Positions 51,216 through 61,434 of a stretch of DNA of 64,000 bases are shown in pieces. Source of the DNA: an uncultured Blastocatellia bacterium (lineage in GTDB: Bacteria > Acidobacteriota > Blastocatellia > Pyrinomonadales > Pyrinomonadaceae); contig CAMLLD010000010.1 of NCBI GenBank assembly GCA_946480785.1, forward strand, positions 1-64,000. Direction: 5' to 3'. The stretch's first letter is position 1. Every line of letters begins with the position of its first letter. Below the pieces are notes generated by a model. The model was not told the DNA's origin, did no database searches, and saw only the letters and a program-made list of their open reading frames with translations. Both the position numbers and the translations under genes were made by a program.

Positions 51216-51845
51216 TTATTCTCTGAAAGGTTGATTGCTCTTTGGAGTTTGGGGAGTTTGGGGAGTCGGGGTTTCTTTCGGTTTGTCGTCGGGCTTTTCG
51301 GGACTGCTCTTCTCGCGCACGACCGTGTGACCGTAGAACGAGTTGAGCGCTTCGGTGCGTCCGGCGCGCGCGAAGTCCTCGACCTTCTTAATCCAGACGG
51401 CAAACTCCAGCGGCGTGACGCGGCGCATCGCCGTCAAACGTGGACCATCAGAACGCAGCGCGAGCTCGAGCCGTTTATAAAGATCGCGCGTCTTGTTGCT
51501 GTCCTGTTTGAGCGAACTCAAATTCTCGAGCGCATCTTCGATCAGCGCGTTATACGTGCCGACTTCGTTCAATGCCGCTTCGTATTCCGTCTGCATCGTC
51601 AGTTGTTCGGCCTTCGTGAGATGTGCGCCGGCGAATTCGATACTCAGCTTGAGCCGCTCTTTGGCTTCTTTGGTCTGGTCCAACTGCTGGTGCTCTTCCT
51701 TGCTGATCAGCTTGAGCGGCGGTGGCGCTGTTAGCGGCGTCGGCGATGGTTGCGGAGTCTGCGCTCGCGCCGCGAATGGACACACAAACGCGAGCAGCAA
51801 CAGAGTGGCCGGCAACAGCAGCGCGCGTGATAATTCCAGAGACAT
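51216..51845 (-). CDS. Secreted helical protein, 209 aa
   Basis: I do not recognise a family. It has a signal peptide (1-29, ending ARAQ), a short Pro/Thr linker, a coiled helical core (DQTKEAKERLKLSIEFAGAH, EYEAALNEVGTYNALIEDAL, LYKRLELALRSDGPRL) and a proline-threonine tail (ETPTPQTPQTPKSN) produced by a short tandem repeat. It is 2 bp from the TPR gene upstream and 6 bp from the one downstream. The three probably form an operon whose proteins may interact in the periplasm. Confidence 0.75.
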   Translation of the reverse strand: MSLELSRALLLPATLLLLAFVCPFAARAQTPQPSPTPLTAPPPLKLISKEEHQQLDQTKEAKERLKLSIEFAGAHLTKAEQLTMQTEYEAALNEVGTYNALIEDALENLSSLKQDSNKTRDLYKRLELALRSDGPRLTAMRRVTPLEFAVWIKKVEDFARAGRTEALNSFYGHTVVREKSSPEKPDDKPKETPTPQTPQTPKSNQPFRE

Positions 51846-51847
51846 CG

Positions 51848-53293
51848 TCAGGGCTTTTTCTTCGCGCCCTCTCCTAATTGAATTTGCCGCCGCAGGCTCG
51901 GCAAGCGCAGTTTCACTTTCTCAATCTCGAGCTGATTCGTTTTGGCATCGGCGGCGGCCAGAAACTTTTCGTACGAAGCGAGTGCTTCCGGGTATTCTCC
52001 AAGATAATCGTGCGCGGTGGCAATGAAATAATGGGCCACGACGACATCCGGTTTCGCCGACACGAGCCATTCATACTCCGGCAACGCCTCATCGTAACGC
52101 TTCAGCTCGTACAACGCCGTCGCGAGGTTTGCATGCGCCGCATAGTTTTGCGCATCCGCGCGCACGACTTGCCGCAACAACGAGACCGCATCCGCGAAGC
52201 GGCGAGCTTGCACGAGCGCCGCTCCGTATCCGAGCAGATACTCCGAATCGGGTTTGATCTCCGCCGCCTGGCGATAATATTCGAGCGAGCGCGCTGGATT
52301 GTCTGTACGGTAGGAAGCGCCGAGACGAGAAAGCAACAAAGGGTTGCGCGGGTTCTTTTCGAGTAACGTTTCGAGCGCTTTGCGCGCGACGAGTGGGTCG
52401 TCGCTGTTTGCCGCTTGAATCTCTTCCGGCGTGCCGAGAACACCGCCGTTATTGGCGGGCTGCGCGACTTCGATCCCCGCTGCTTTTGCCGCCGCGGCAG
52501 CTTGTTCCGGTTTACCCGCTTTCTGATACGTGTCGGCAAGACGCGAGGCGATGCCTTTGTCGCCCGGCTTGAGCTTCGCTGCAGCGGTTAGATCGTCGAT
52601 GGCCGCGTCGAATTGTTTCTCGTCGGTTAATAGATCTGCGCGTTCGACTAGTGCGGCGACGTTGTGCGCGTCGTCGGCGATGACGCGATCGAGAGTCGTC
52701 TTCGCGCCCGCTTTGTCGCCGTTTGCTTTTTGCGCGAGCGCGAGGACGATCCACGACGAAGCGGGCGCTTCCGGAATCGCGGTCGCGCGTTTCGCGAACT
52801 CGAGTGCTTCTTTCGGATCGTGCGCGCGCAGTCGAATGTCGGCGAGCATTCGCAGCGCGAGTCCGTCGTGCGCGTCGATGGCGAGAGCCTGGCGGAAGAG
52901 TTGCTCTGCTTCCGCGTCGCGCTGGCGGCGAATCAAGAGCGCGCCGAGCGTGGAGTAGGGAAGCGCCCAGTTCTTCTTTAAAGAGATCGCGGCATGAAAC
53001 GCGGCTTCGGCTTCGTCGAGACGATTAAGCGAAACGAGTGCGTTGCCGCGTTGGAATTGTGCTTCGGGAAATTCCGGCCGGACCTTCAGCGCTTGTTCGT
53101 AGAACGAGAGCGCCTTCTCAAAGTCACCGTGCGCATGCGCGCTTTGTCCGCGTTCGAACAAACGCACGGGATCAGTCGCATCGTCGCCGAAAGCTTCTTC
53201 GGTTTGCGCGCGAACGGGCGCAGCACTACTCAACGCCAGCAGCAGAATGCAACTCGCCGCGAGGAGGAGTTTGTTCCAGAATGAAAGGCGCAT
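51848..53293 (-). CDS. Secreted TPR-repeat protein, 481 aa
   Basis: A signal peptide (1-29, ending VRAQ) leads into about ten tetratricopeptide repeats. Examples are HGDFEKALSFYEQALKVRPE, NRLDEAEAAFHAAISLKKNW, KQFDAAIDDLTAAAKLKPGD and KRYDEALPEYEWLVSAKPDV. TPR solenoids bind peptides or partner proteins. It is the first gene of the three-gene unit and may act as the scaffold for the other two, but that is inference. A central region (about 255-300) is alanine-rich with no clear repeat. Confidence 0.88.
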   Translation of the reverse strand: MRLSFWNKLLLAASCILLLALSSAAPVRAQTEEAFGDDATDPVRLFERGQSAHAHGDFEKALSFYEQALKVRPEFPEAQFQRGNALVSLNRLDEAEAAFHAAISLKKNWALPYSTLGALLIRRQRDAEAEQLFRQALAIDAHDGLALRMLADIRLRAHDPKEALEFAKRATAIPEAPASSWIVLALAQKANGDKAGAKTTLDRVIADDAHNVAALVERADLLTDEKQFDAAIDDLTAAAKLKPGDKGIASRLADTYQKAGKPEQAAAAAKAAGIEVAQPANNGGVLGTPEEIQAANSDDPLVARKALETLLEKNPRNPLLLSRLGASYRTDNPARSLEYYRQAAEIKPDSEYLLGYGAALVQARRFADAVSLLRQVVRADAQNYAAHANLATALYELKRYDEALPEYEWLVSAKPDVVVAHYFIATAHDYLGEYPEALASYEKFLAAADAKTNQLEIEKVKLRLPSLRRQIQLGEGAKKKP

Positions 53294-53367
53294 CGAAACC
53301 AGTCCGGGGAGGTTCCGATACTAGCACTTTCACCGAATGACAAAAAGCCGGAAGGTGCACAAAAAGC

Positions 53368-54258
53368 ATGTTTGCGTTGCCGTTCAAGCATGAGCTAACA
53401 TGCGGTCACTCAATGCAAAATCTCCAGCACAGAGAAGAAGAGAGCGAGGCGTGTCTGACTCTCAAGGAGCAGCGGCTGCGCGAGATTTTTCGCAACCTCG
53501 GTTCGGTGATCGTCGCTTACTCCGGCGGCGTTGACAGCAGCTACGTCGCTTACATCGCCACCGCGGAACTAGGACCACGAGCAATCTGCATTACGGGACA
53601 GTCTGCGAGCCTGCCTTCGTTTCAACAAGCCGAGATCGATCGCGTCGTCAGCGAGTTTGGTTTTCATCACGAGACAATTCAGACGGAAGAACTGGAGAAT
53701 CCGAACTACCGCGCGAACAACGCAGACCGTTGTTTCTTCTGCAAAGATGAGTTGTACGGCAAACTCGTGAGCGTAGCGGCGAGTCGCGGCATCGAGTGCA
53801 TCGTTGATGGCTCAACTACTGACGACTTGGATGACTTTCGTCCCGGCCGTCGCGCGGCGACACAACATGCAGTGCGCAGTCCTTTGATCGAAGTCGGCAT
53901 GAGTAAGAGCGAAGTGCGTGAGTTCAGCCGGCGCGCCGGCTTGCCTACGTGGGACAAGCCCGCGAGCCCGTGCCTCTCGTCGCGTATCGCTTACGGGACC
54001 ACGGTGACGATCGAACGGTTGAGTAAAGTGGATCGTGGCGAAGAGATCTTGCGCGAGTTTGGGTTCAGAGAGTTTCGCGTGCGCCATCACGACACGCTTG
54101 TAAGACTGGAGATAGCGCCGGCGGAGTTGGACCGCGTGTTGAATAGAGAAGTGATCGAGCAACTGGCGGCGCGTTTTCGCGAACTGGGTTTTAAATATGT
54201 GACGCTGGACCTGCAGGGATTTCGCAGCGGGTCGATGAACGAGGTCTTGCCTAACTGA
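53368..54258 (+). CDS. larE: ATP-dependent sacrificial sulfur transferase, LarE
   Basis: LarE provides sulfur for the nickel-pincer cofactor of lactate racemase and related enzymes. The PP-loop VIVAYSGGVDSSYVAYI is followed by NNADRCFFCKDELYGKL and KPASPCLSSRIAYGTTVT, the latter with the Cys that is sacrificed in known LarE proteins. All cysteines expected for either a sacrificial or 4Fe-4S-type LarE are worth comparing. The start may be 53368 (AAGG region upstream) or the in-frame ATG at 53413; neither is strong. larB, larC and larA are not in the window. Confidence 0.92.
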   Translation: MFALPFKHELTCGHSMQNLQHREEESEACLTLKEQRLREIFRNLGSVIVAYSGGVDSSYVAYIATAELGPRAICITGQSASLPSFQQAEIDRVVSEFGFHHETIQTEELENPNYRANNADRCFFCKDELYGKLVSVAASRGIECIVDGSTTDDLDDFRPGRRAATQHAVRSPLIEVGMSKSEVREFSRRAGLPTWDKPASPCLSSRIAYGTTVTIERLSKVDRGEEILREFGFREFRVRHHDTLVRLEIAPAELDRVLNREVIEQLAARFRELGFKYVTLDLQGFRSGSMNEVLPN

Positions 54259-54267
54259 GAGGTCTTT

Positions 54268-55560
<1,293 letters not shown>

Positions 55561-55978
55561 CCGAAAAAACATAAACAGATGTGCGCTAAATAGTGAAAAA
55601 GGCTTGATTTCGGTTTTAAGGTAGAGTATGGTCACTCGGGATTTACGACTCGGACCAGCGTTAAGATTTCTCAATATTTGCGCGACAGGTTTGAGGGACG
55701 AAGTCATTGACAAGGGGTAGTTCATTCTCTATAAGAAATGAACCAAAGTCGAAGTCACTCGGGTATAGCGTAATTAGCAAGATGGAGTACTGCGAGAGCC
55801 GAAGTATTCTGTTTACATCGCAGTCCGAGCGTCGCCGCTGGGCCTAGTGGTCCAAGCGGTTCTGTAGTTTTGACAAGTGTAGTTGGGGCCTCCGCGGCGA
55901 CAAGGTGTTTTCGTGCTTGTTCGGTACGGCGGCACTATTACATCGAATTCTTATTACTCATTTCGCAGGAGGAATGCG
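55561..55978 (+). other. Intergenic leader region with small stem-loop
   Basis: No protein gene is supported. A strong promoter is annotated separately at 55707-55735. A weaker candidate, TTGATT/TATGGT, lies at 55604-55632 with 17-bp spacing. The 5' leader after the strong promoter is about 237 bases long and includes an imperfect hairpin at 55835-55859 (CCGCTGGGCC / GGTCCAAGCGG). GTCACTCGGG occurs twice, near 55631 and 55755. AGGAGGA sits just before the next start. Confidence 0.6.
55707..55735 (+). promoter_or_regulatory. Strong sigma-70-type promoter for the OmpA-like gene
   Basis: A perfect TTGACA (55707-55712), a 17-bp spacer and TATAAG (55730-55735, five of six) make this the best consensus promoter in the window. 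The predicted start is near 55742, giving a leader of about 237 bases. Confidence 0.75.
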
Positions 55979-58504
55979 ATGAGACTCGCAACTAGGGCGC
56001 TCTTAGCTGCGCTCGTATGTTTGGTGCTGTGTGCCGCAGTATCAGCACAGACAATCAGGTCGGAAAGAGACCCGCGTAATCAGTCTCCAGCAGTTGGCAC
56101 CGGTGGTCCAGAAGGTGGACCAACGGGCCTTTTTACTATCTACGACGGTTCCACGCTGCGTCGCGGCGAGTTCACGTTCAGTATCGCTTACAGTAACTAC
56201 GATCGTGATCCAGGCAATGTCGACATCGTCGATATTCCGTTGAGCTTCAACGTCGGCTTGAACGATCACATCGAAGTCTTCTTCAAGACCACGGGTTATC
56301 GCGGAATCAAAGTCAACAGTCCCGCGAACCTCTCCAGCTTTTATCTGCCGAACTCGCAGCTATTCTGCGGCGCTACGTTGTGCCGCCCCGCCGCGATCAT
56401 TCTGGCGCCTTCTGGTCCGAACGTCGGCACGATCGCCGGCACGGCAGTCTTTCGCCCGTTGAATAATCAACCGTTCGTGCAGTTTCCGTTTACGGGCGGC
56501 TCCGCCGGTACGTTTGGACAGGGCAATGGTCAGGGACAGTTTGGCTTCCCGGGTTTCAACGCGCAGCTTGGACCACCAGTGGTCCAGCCGAACAGCGGCA
56601 ACTTCGGTCCGGCTGATAACTTCCCGGGTATCGGTTCGCCGGTCGGCAGCATCCTGCCCGGCGTCGTCCTGGCGACGACCACGCTTCCGGCGACGGCTTT
56701 GAATCTGCCTATAACGGTGCCGCTGACGTTCACCGTCGCGCCGAGCTACTTGCCGGATGCGCCGTTTGTGAATCGCCTGTACGGTGAGAGCAATTTCAAC
56801 AATCTCGTGTTCGGCGCGAAGATTCGTTTCACTGGTCCGAACAATCCGCTCGGTGTCGGTATCATCCCGTTCTATCGCTGGTGGCTCGATAAGGCCGATG
56901 ATTTCTCCGGCTTCAACCAGATGCAGCGTGGCGCAGGTCCGGGTGGCGATATCGGTGACTTCGGTTTGATTGGTTTCGTCGATGGTCGTCTCGGCAAGCA
57001 CGTGAATGTGTCGGCGAACGGCGGTTACATCCTGAACAGCAATCCGAAGGGCCTCGGTGGTGACTTCATCCTGTTGGATCGGCCCGATGAGTTTCTCGCG
57101 GGTATCGGTCTTGACTTCCCGCTCAACAAGCACATTCAGCCCATCGCTGAAGTTAGATCGACCACCTACGTTGGTGGCCACACGCCGAACGCCTTCAACA
57201 ACAATCCGGTTGATGTGCTCGGTGGTGTCAAGATTTATCCGCGTCGCTGGTTTGGTATCGGCCTGGCTTATCGCCGCCACCTGAACCAGCAGGACATGGA
57301 CCATTTCAATCCGGTCGATTTCAATATCCCGATTCAGCAGGTTACCAACGTCAACGTGATTGGCCGCGGTCTCGTGGTGGTTCCGGGAACAACTCGTCCG
57401 GTGACTTCGCAAGGCTTCCCGATTGGCTTCCAGCCGTCGGATGAGCCGAATGGCTTTATCGCGCAGTTCTGGGTAGGCAGACGCAACGCCAGAACTCCTC
57501 CGAAACCACCCAACCAGCCACCGACCGTCACGGCAGTGACCACGTCGATCAGCTCAATCGTGCGGCCGTGCCCGCCGGGAACGAGCTCCTCGACTTGTAC
57601 GCCGAGTGGCAATGAAGTGACCTTGACCGCGAACGCGACCGACGTCGATAACGATCAGTTGCTCTACACCTGGTCCGTTACTGGTGGTCGTCTGACGGGT
57701 GAAGGCCGCTCGGTGACCTGGGATCTCAGTGGCGTGGCTAACGGCACTTACACGGCCACCGTGGAAGTGAACGACGGCAATCCGGGACACACAGCCAACG
57801 GTAATGCGACTGTTACGGTTGCTGACTGTTCCGACTGCGTGAAGCCGCCGCCGCCGTGTCCGACCGTTTCGGTGAGCTGCCCGAGCGACATCGATGCAGG
57901 TCAACCGATCACGTTCACCGCGAGCGTTGCGGGTGGTGATACCGCGGCAACTTACACTTACAACTGGTCAGTCTCGGCCGGCACCATCACCAGTGGTCAG
58001 GGAACTTCCTCAATCACTGTTGATACAACCGGAGCCGGAGGTCAGAGCGTGACTGCGACCGTCAGTATCGGCGGCGCGGATCCGAGCTGCACCGGCACGA
58101 CAGCGTCTTGCACCACTGGTATCAAGCCGCCGCCGCGCCAACCGACGAGGTTCGACGAGTATGGCAACATCCGCTTCAACGATGAGAAGGCCAGACTCGA
58201 CAACTACGCCATCCAGTTGCAGAACGACCCGACGTCCACCGCTACCATCATCGTGTACGGTAGCTGTGAAGGTGAGGCGCAACAGCGCGGTGACCGTGCT
58301 AAAGACTATCTCGTCAATACGCGCGGAATCGAAGCTGGACGCATCACGGTTGTCGATGGTGGCTGCCGCTCAGACCTGACGGTTCAACTCTGGATCGTTC
58401 CGTCTGGCGCGACTGCACCAGCACCTGACACGACCAACGCTATCTCGCCCTGTCCGCAATGCAGGAAACGACCTGCTCCGCGGCGGCGCCGAGGTGACGA
58501 GTAA
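55979..58504 (+). CDS. Outer-membrane OmpA-like protein with beta-barrel, PKD/Ig-like domains
   Basis: The 841-residue protein has a signal peptide (1-24), a beta-barrel-like region (about 40-500, with RRGEFTFSIAYSNYDRDPGN and IGLAYRRHLNQ), a proline hinge, two PKD/Ig-type domains (about 510-715; TANATDVDNDQLLYTWSVTG and TYTYNWSVSAGTITSGQG) and a C-terminal OmpA-like domain (about 720-810; NYAIQLQNDP, GDRAKDYLVNTRGIEAGRIT). It may anchor the outer membrane to peptidoglycan. ATG 55979 has a perfect AGGAGGA ribosome binding site, and the strong promoter upstream suggests high expression. Cysteine pairs in the linkers (CPQCRK) may form disulfides. Confidence 0.85.
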   Translation: MRLATRALLAALVCLVLCAAVSAQTIRSERDPRNQSPAVGTGGPEGGPTGLFTIYDGSTLRRGEFTFSIAYSNYDRDPGNVDIVDIPLSFNVGLNDHIEVFFKTTGYRGIKVNSPANLSSFYLPNSQLFCGATLCRPAAIILAPSGPNVGTIAGTAVFRPLNNQPFVQFPFTGGSAGTFGQGNGQGQFGFPGFNAQLGPPVVQPNSGNFGPADNFPGIGSPVGSILPGVVLATTTLPATALNLPITVPLTFTVAPSYLPDAPFVNRLYGESNFNNLVFGAKIRFTGPNNPLGVGIIPFYRWWLDKADDFSGFNQMQRGAGPGGDIGDFGLIGFVDGRLGKHVNVSANGGYILNSNPKGLGGDFILLDRPDEFLAGIGLDFPLNKHIQPIAEVRSTTYVGGHTPNAFNNNPVDVLGGVKIYPRRWFGIGLAYRRHLNQQDMDHFNPVDFNIPIQQVTNVNVIGRGLVVVPGTTRPVTSQGFPIGFQPSDEPNGFIAQFWVGRRNARTPPKPPNQPPTVTAVTTSISSIVRPCPPGTSSSTCTPSGNEVTLTANATDVDNDQLLYTWSVTGGRLTGEGRSVTWDLSGVANGTYTATVEVNDGNPGHTANGNATVTVADCSDCVKPPPPCPTVSVSCPSDIDAGQPITFTASVAGGDTAATYTYNWSVSAGTITSGQGTSSITVDTTGAGGQSVTATVSIGGADPSCTGTTASCTTGIKPPPRQPTRFDEYGNIRFNDEKARLDNYAIQLQNDPTSTATIIVYGSCEGEAQQRGDRAKDYLVNTRGIEAGRITVVDGGCRSDLTVQLWIVPSGATAPAPDTTNAISPCPQCRKRPAPRRRRGDE

Positions 58505-58540
58505 CAAGCAACTGGTCAGCTAAACGCTAACCAACAAACC

Positions 58541-58574
58541 AACGGGCGATGTTCTACAAAGGACATCGCCCGTT
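58541..58574 (+). terminator. Rho-independent terminator after the OmpA-like gene
   Basis: AACGGGCGATGT (58541-58552) pairs perfectly with ACATCGCCCGTT (58563-58574) around a ten-base loop and is followed by TTCGTCTT. It lies 37 bp after the stop. Confidence 0.9.
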
Positions 58575-58717
58575 TCGTCTTGCAACTGCCTCTCAATTCT
58601 CGGGCATCCTATCTCGCGCCCCCAGCTTTTAGGACACAAAGCAACGAAACTGTAATAAACTAGGCGGCAGGTGAGCGACCCTGCTCCGGATGAACTAAAA
58701 CCCTGGATGAGATAACG

Positions 58718-61087
58718 ATGAGAATAGTTTTTGTGCGGCTCCCCCTCGTAATCGCTTTCTTAACACTTCTCTCTCTTAACGTTTCTCCAAACCTTGCTGT
58801 GGCGCGCGTCGATGGCGATGCGTCTGATCCGGCGGTTTATTCAAATGACTGGCGCACGACCGGCCCTCCGGGAGGCGACGTTCGCGGCCTGGTGGTCGAT
58901 CCTTCGAATCCGGATCGTTTTTATTTCGGCACGCTCGACGGCCAGATCTACACGTCGTCTGACGGCGGCCATCAGTGGCAACTGCTCTACAACTTCGGCA
59001 AACCCAAACTCTTCGTCGATCACATCATCGTCGATCCGCGCAATCCGAAAGTTCTTTACGTCGGCGCGCACCGGCACAATCAGCCCGGCGGCTTTTTCAA
59101 ATCCACCGACGGCGGTGTTAGCTGGAAAGAAAGCGACCAGTTGAAGAACGAGTCGGTGCATTCGCTCGCGCAGTCGGAATCGAATCCCAACACACTCATC
59201 GCCGGCACGTTCAATACTATCTTCCGTTCCGACGACGCGGGCGACACATGGAAGCAGTTGCCGACGACCAACGTCAACGGCTTGCTGCACGTCGAGTCGC
59301 TGGCTATCGATCCGCGCACGGCGAACACGATCTACGCCGGCACGTGGTACTTACCGTATAAATCAACGGACGGTGGTCAAACGTGGGCGTCGATCAAGAA
59401 CGGCATCATCGACGACTCCGACATCTTCGCGATCGATATCGATCCGCGCGATCCAAACCACATCATCGCTTCCGCCTGCAGCGGCATTTACGAAACCAAG
59501 ACCGCGGGTGATAGCTGGCGCAAAGTGCAGGGCATTCCTTCGCAGTCGCGCCGCACGCGCGCCATCATGCAGCATCCATCAGAGCCGGGCATCGTGTTCG
59601 CCGGAACCACGGAAGGCTTCTGGCGCTCCGACAAAGGCGGCGATGCCGATTCGTGGATGGTCACGACTTCGCGCCAACTCGAAATCAATTCGATCGCCGT
59701 GCATCCGTCTCGTCCCGACATGGTCTTCATCGGCACGAACAACTACGGCGTGATGGTCTCGAACGACGGCGGCAAAACGTTTACGCCGACCAATGGCGGC
59801 TTCAGCGGCCGCTTCGCGAATGCGATTCTCGCCGATCGCGAAACTCCAAATCGCATCTACGCGTCGACGATTAACACCGCGACCGGCGGCGGCTTCTTCT
59901 TCGTCAGCAACGACAACGGCGAGACGTGGAAACCGTCGATGCGCAGCATGCCTTCACGTTTGATCACCTACGCGATCGTGCAGGACGAGCGCGATGCAAA
60001 CGTGCTGTATCTCGGCACCAACCTCGGCGTCTATCGCTCGACCGATCGCGGCACGTCGTGGGCGCCCGTGTGGGCCCCAAACACAACGGAGAAAAAGAAA
60101 GCGCCTGCGGCAGTGAAGCGAGGTACCAAGCCGACTGCTTCCGTTGCGCGGCGTCCGGCGCCGCGGACCGCTGCGCCGAAGATCGATCAGGACGCGATTC
60201 TGCAAATGCAGCAGGCGTTGAACGACGCCGGTTATCATCTCGGTGAACCGGACGGCAAACTTGGCCCATCGACAACGGCCGCGCTGAAGAAATTCCAAAC
60301 CGATCGACATTTGCCGGTCACCGGCAAGCTCGACTCGATCACGCTTGCGGCACTCGGCATCGACTCCTCTAAAGGCGCCAGCGTCGAGGGAGCGAACGTG
60401 ATTCTCGCTGATGCAGTGAACGCGCTCGTGCACACGTACGACGCCGAGAAGCAGCAGCCCGGTTATCTCGCGGCCACAAACACCGGTCTTTATCGCAGTT
60501 TCGATCCGAACAAAGGCTGGCAGAAACTCTCGTACGGCAACTTCGATCCGCGCACGACCTGCATCTCCACGAACCTGAAATCACCCGAAACGATCTGGGT
60601 GGGAACGCCGAACTCCGGCATTCTCGTTTCCCACGACAGCGGCAAGACGTGGCGCCAGGTAAACGGTGTTCCCAGTGATGTTCCGGTAAATACGATCGTG
60701 CAGGATCCGCAGCAGCCCGAAAACATCTACGTCGGTACGAAGCAGGCCTTATTCATGTCGCACGATGGCGGCCAGACGTGGAACCGGCGCGGTGGCAATC
60801 TTCCTTTCGGCGACTTCACCAGCATCCTCGTTAATCCGCGTAACGGCGACGAGATCTTTGCCGGCAACGCTTACCAGGTTAGCGAAGTTGGCGGCGGTGT
60901 TTTTCGCAGCACGAACGGCGGCAAGACGTGGGCGCGCATCGATCCGAAAGGACGGCGTTTGCCGAGCCAGCGCATCTGGGCGCTCGCGTTTGACGCGCAC
61001 GATCAGAACGTGTTGTTTGTCGGTTCTCACTCGGCGGGTGTGTACGTTGTTCCGCGAACGGCGGACGCGCTCTCGTCAGCACAATAA
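58718..61087 (+). CDS. Secreted VPS10/BNR-type beta-propeller with inserted peptidoglycan-binding domain
   Basis: The 789-residue protein has a signal peptide (about 1-30) and many BNR/Asp-box-like repeats (SSDGGHQWQ, STDGGVSWKE, SDDAGDTWKQ, STDGGQTWAS, SNDGGKTF, STDRGTSW, SHDSGKTWRQ). These build a propeller, as in sortilin/VPS10 and sialidase-like proteins. Between two halves, at about residues 455-550, lie a Lys/Ala/Pro-rich linker and a complete PG_binding_1 domain (ILQMQQALNDAGYHLGEPDG, then KLGPSTTAALKKFQTDRHLP). No sialidase active-site set is visible. It probably binds the cell wall and displays a protein-interaction surface. Confidence 0.88.
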   Translation: MRIVFVRLPLVIAFLTLLSLNVSPNLAVARVDGDASDPAVYSNDWRTTGPPGGDVRGLVVDPSNPDRFYFGTLDGQIYTSSDGGHQWQLLYNFGKPKLFVDHIIVDPRNPKVLYVGAHRHNQPGGFFKSTDGGVSWKESDQLKNESVHSLAQSESNPNTLIAGTFNTIFRSDDAGDTWKQLPTTNVNGLLHVESLAIDPRTANTIYAGTWYLPYKSTDGGQTWASIKNGIIDDSDIFAIDIDPRDPNHIIASACSGIYETKTAGDSWRKVQGIPSQSRRTRAIMQHPSEPGIVFAGTTEGFWRSDKGGDADSWMVTTSRQLEINSIAVHPSRPDMVFIGTNNYGVMVSNDGGKTFTPTNGGFSGRFANAILADRETPNRIYASTINTATGGGFFFVSNDNGETWKPSMRSMPSRLITYAIVQDERDANVLYLGTNLGVYRSTDRGTSWAPVWAPNTTEKKKAPAAVKRGTKPTASVARRPAPRTAAPKIDQDAILQMQQALNDAGYHLGEPDGKLGPSTTAALKKFQTDRHLPVTGKLDSITLAALGIDSSKGASVEGANVILADAVNALVHTYDAEKQQPGYLAATNTGLYRSFDPNKGWQKLSYGNFDPRTTCISTNLKSPETIWVGTPNSGILVSHDSGKTWRQVNGVPSDVPVNTIVQDPQQPENIYVGTKQALFMSHDGGQTWNRRGGNLPFGDFTSILVNPRNGDEIFAGNAYQVSEVGGGVFRSTNGGKTWARIDPKGRRLPSQRIWALAFDAHDQNVLFVGSHSAGVYVVPRTADALSSAQ

Positions 61088-61434
61088 AGTTACAACTTTT
61101 CCGGCACGGTCCTGCGCGTTGTTGCCTTGACATGCGCTCGCGCAGCCGTGTACAGTGCCGCCCTACCCGGAAAATCGGCGGCGGGTGTTTGTCGGACCAA
61201 GCGGGGTGACTAAACGGCAGGGCGGTAATCGAAACAAATTAGCTCGACATTTCAAATCCAAACGGCTCGCTTCCTCGCCAGCCTTCAACTCCCGACAACG
61301 CAAAGGTCAAACCTACTGTAAGCCGCTGTGCACTGTCTGCCAGTCAGCGAAAACCTGCGTTGATTGTGACAGCCAAGTGAGCGCGATAAGATCGTCACAC
61401 GCGCTGATATTTACCGGGAACTACAGGAGTGTGC
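61088..61434 (+). other. Intergenic region upstream of rpsA
   Basis: No protein gene is supported; the open frame seen here has poor codon bias. Besides the promoter at 61364, a second possible promoter is TTGACA (61127-61132), an 18-bp gap and TACAGT (61151-61156), which would give a leader of about 280 bases. S1 mRNA leaders can be regulated by S1 itself, so the long version deserves attention. Confidence 0.5.
61364..61392 (+). promoter_or_regulatory. Candidate proximal promoter of rpsA
   Basis: TTGTGA (61364-61369) and TAAGAT (61387-61392) are 17 bp apart and would give a leader of about 36 bases before the rpsA start. Each box matches consensus at four of six positions. Confidence 0.45.

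Noticed and set aside
56360..57412. 350-residue minus-strand open frame opposite the OmpA-like gene
   Set aside because: Arg/Asp/Thr-rich antisense shadow without ribosome binding site; the plus strand is under a strong promoter.
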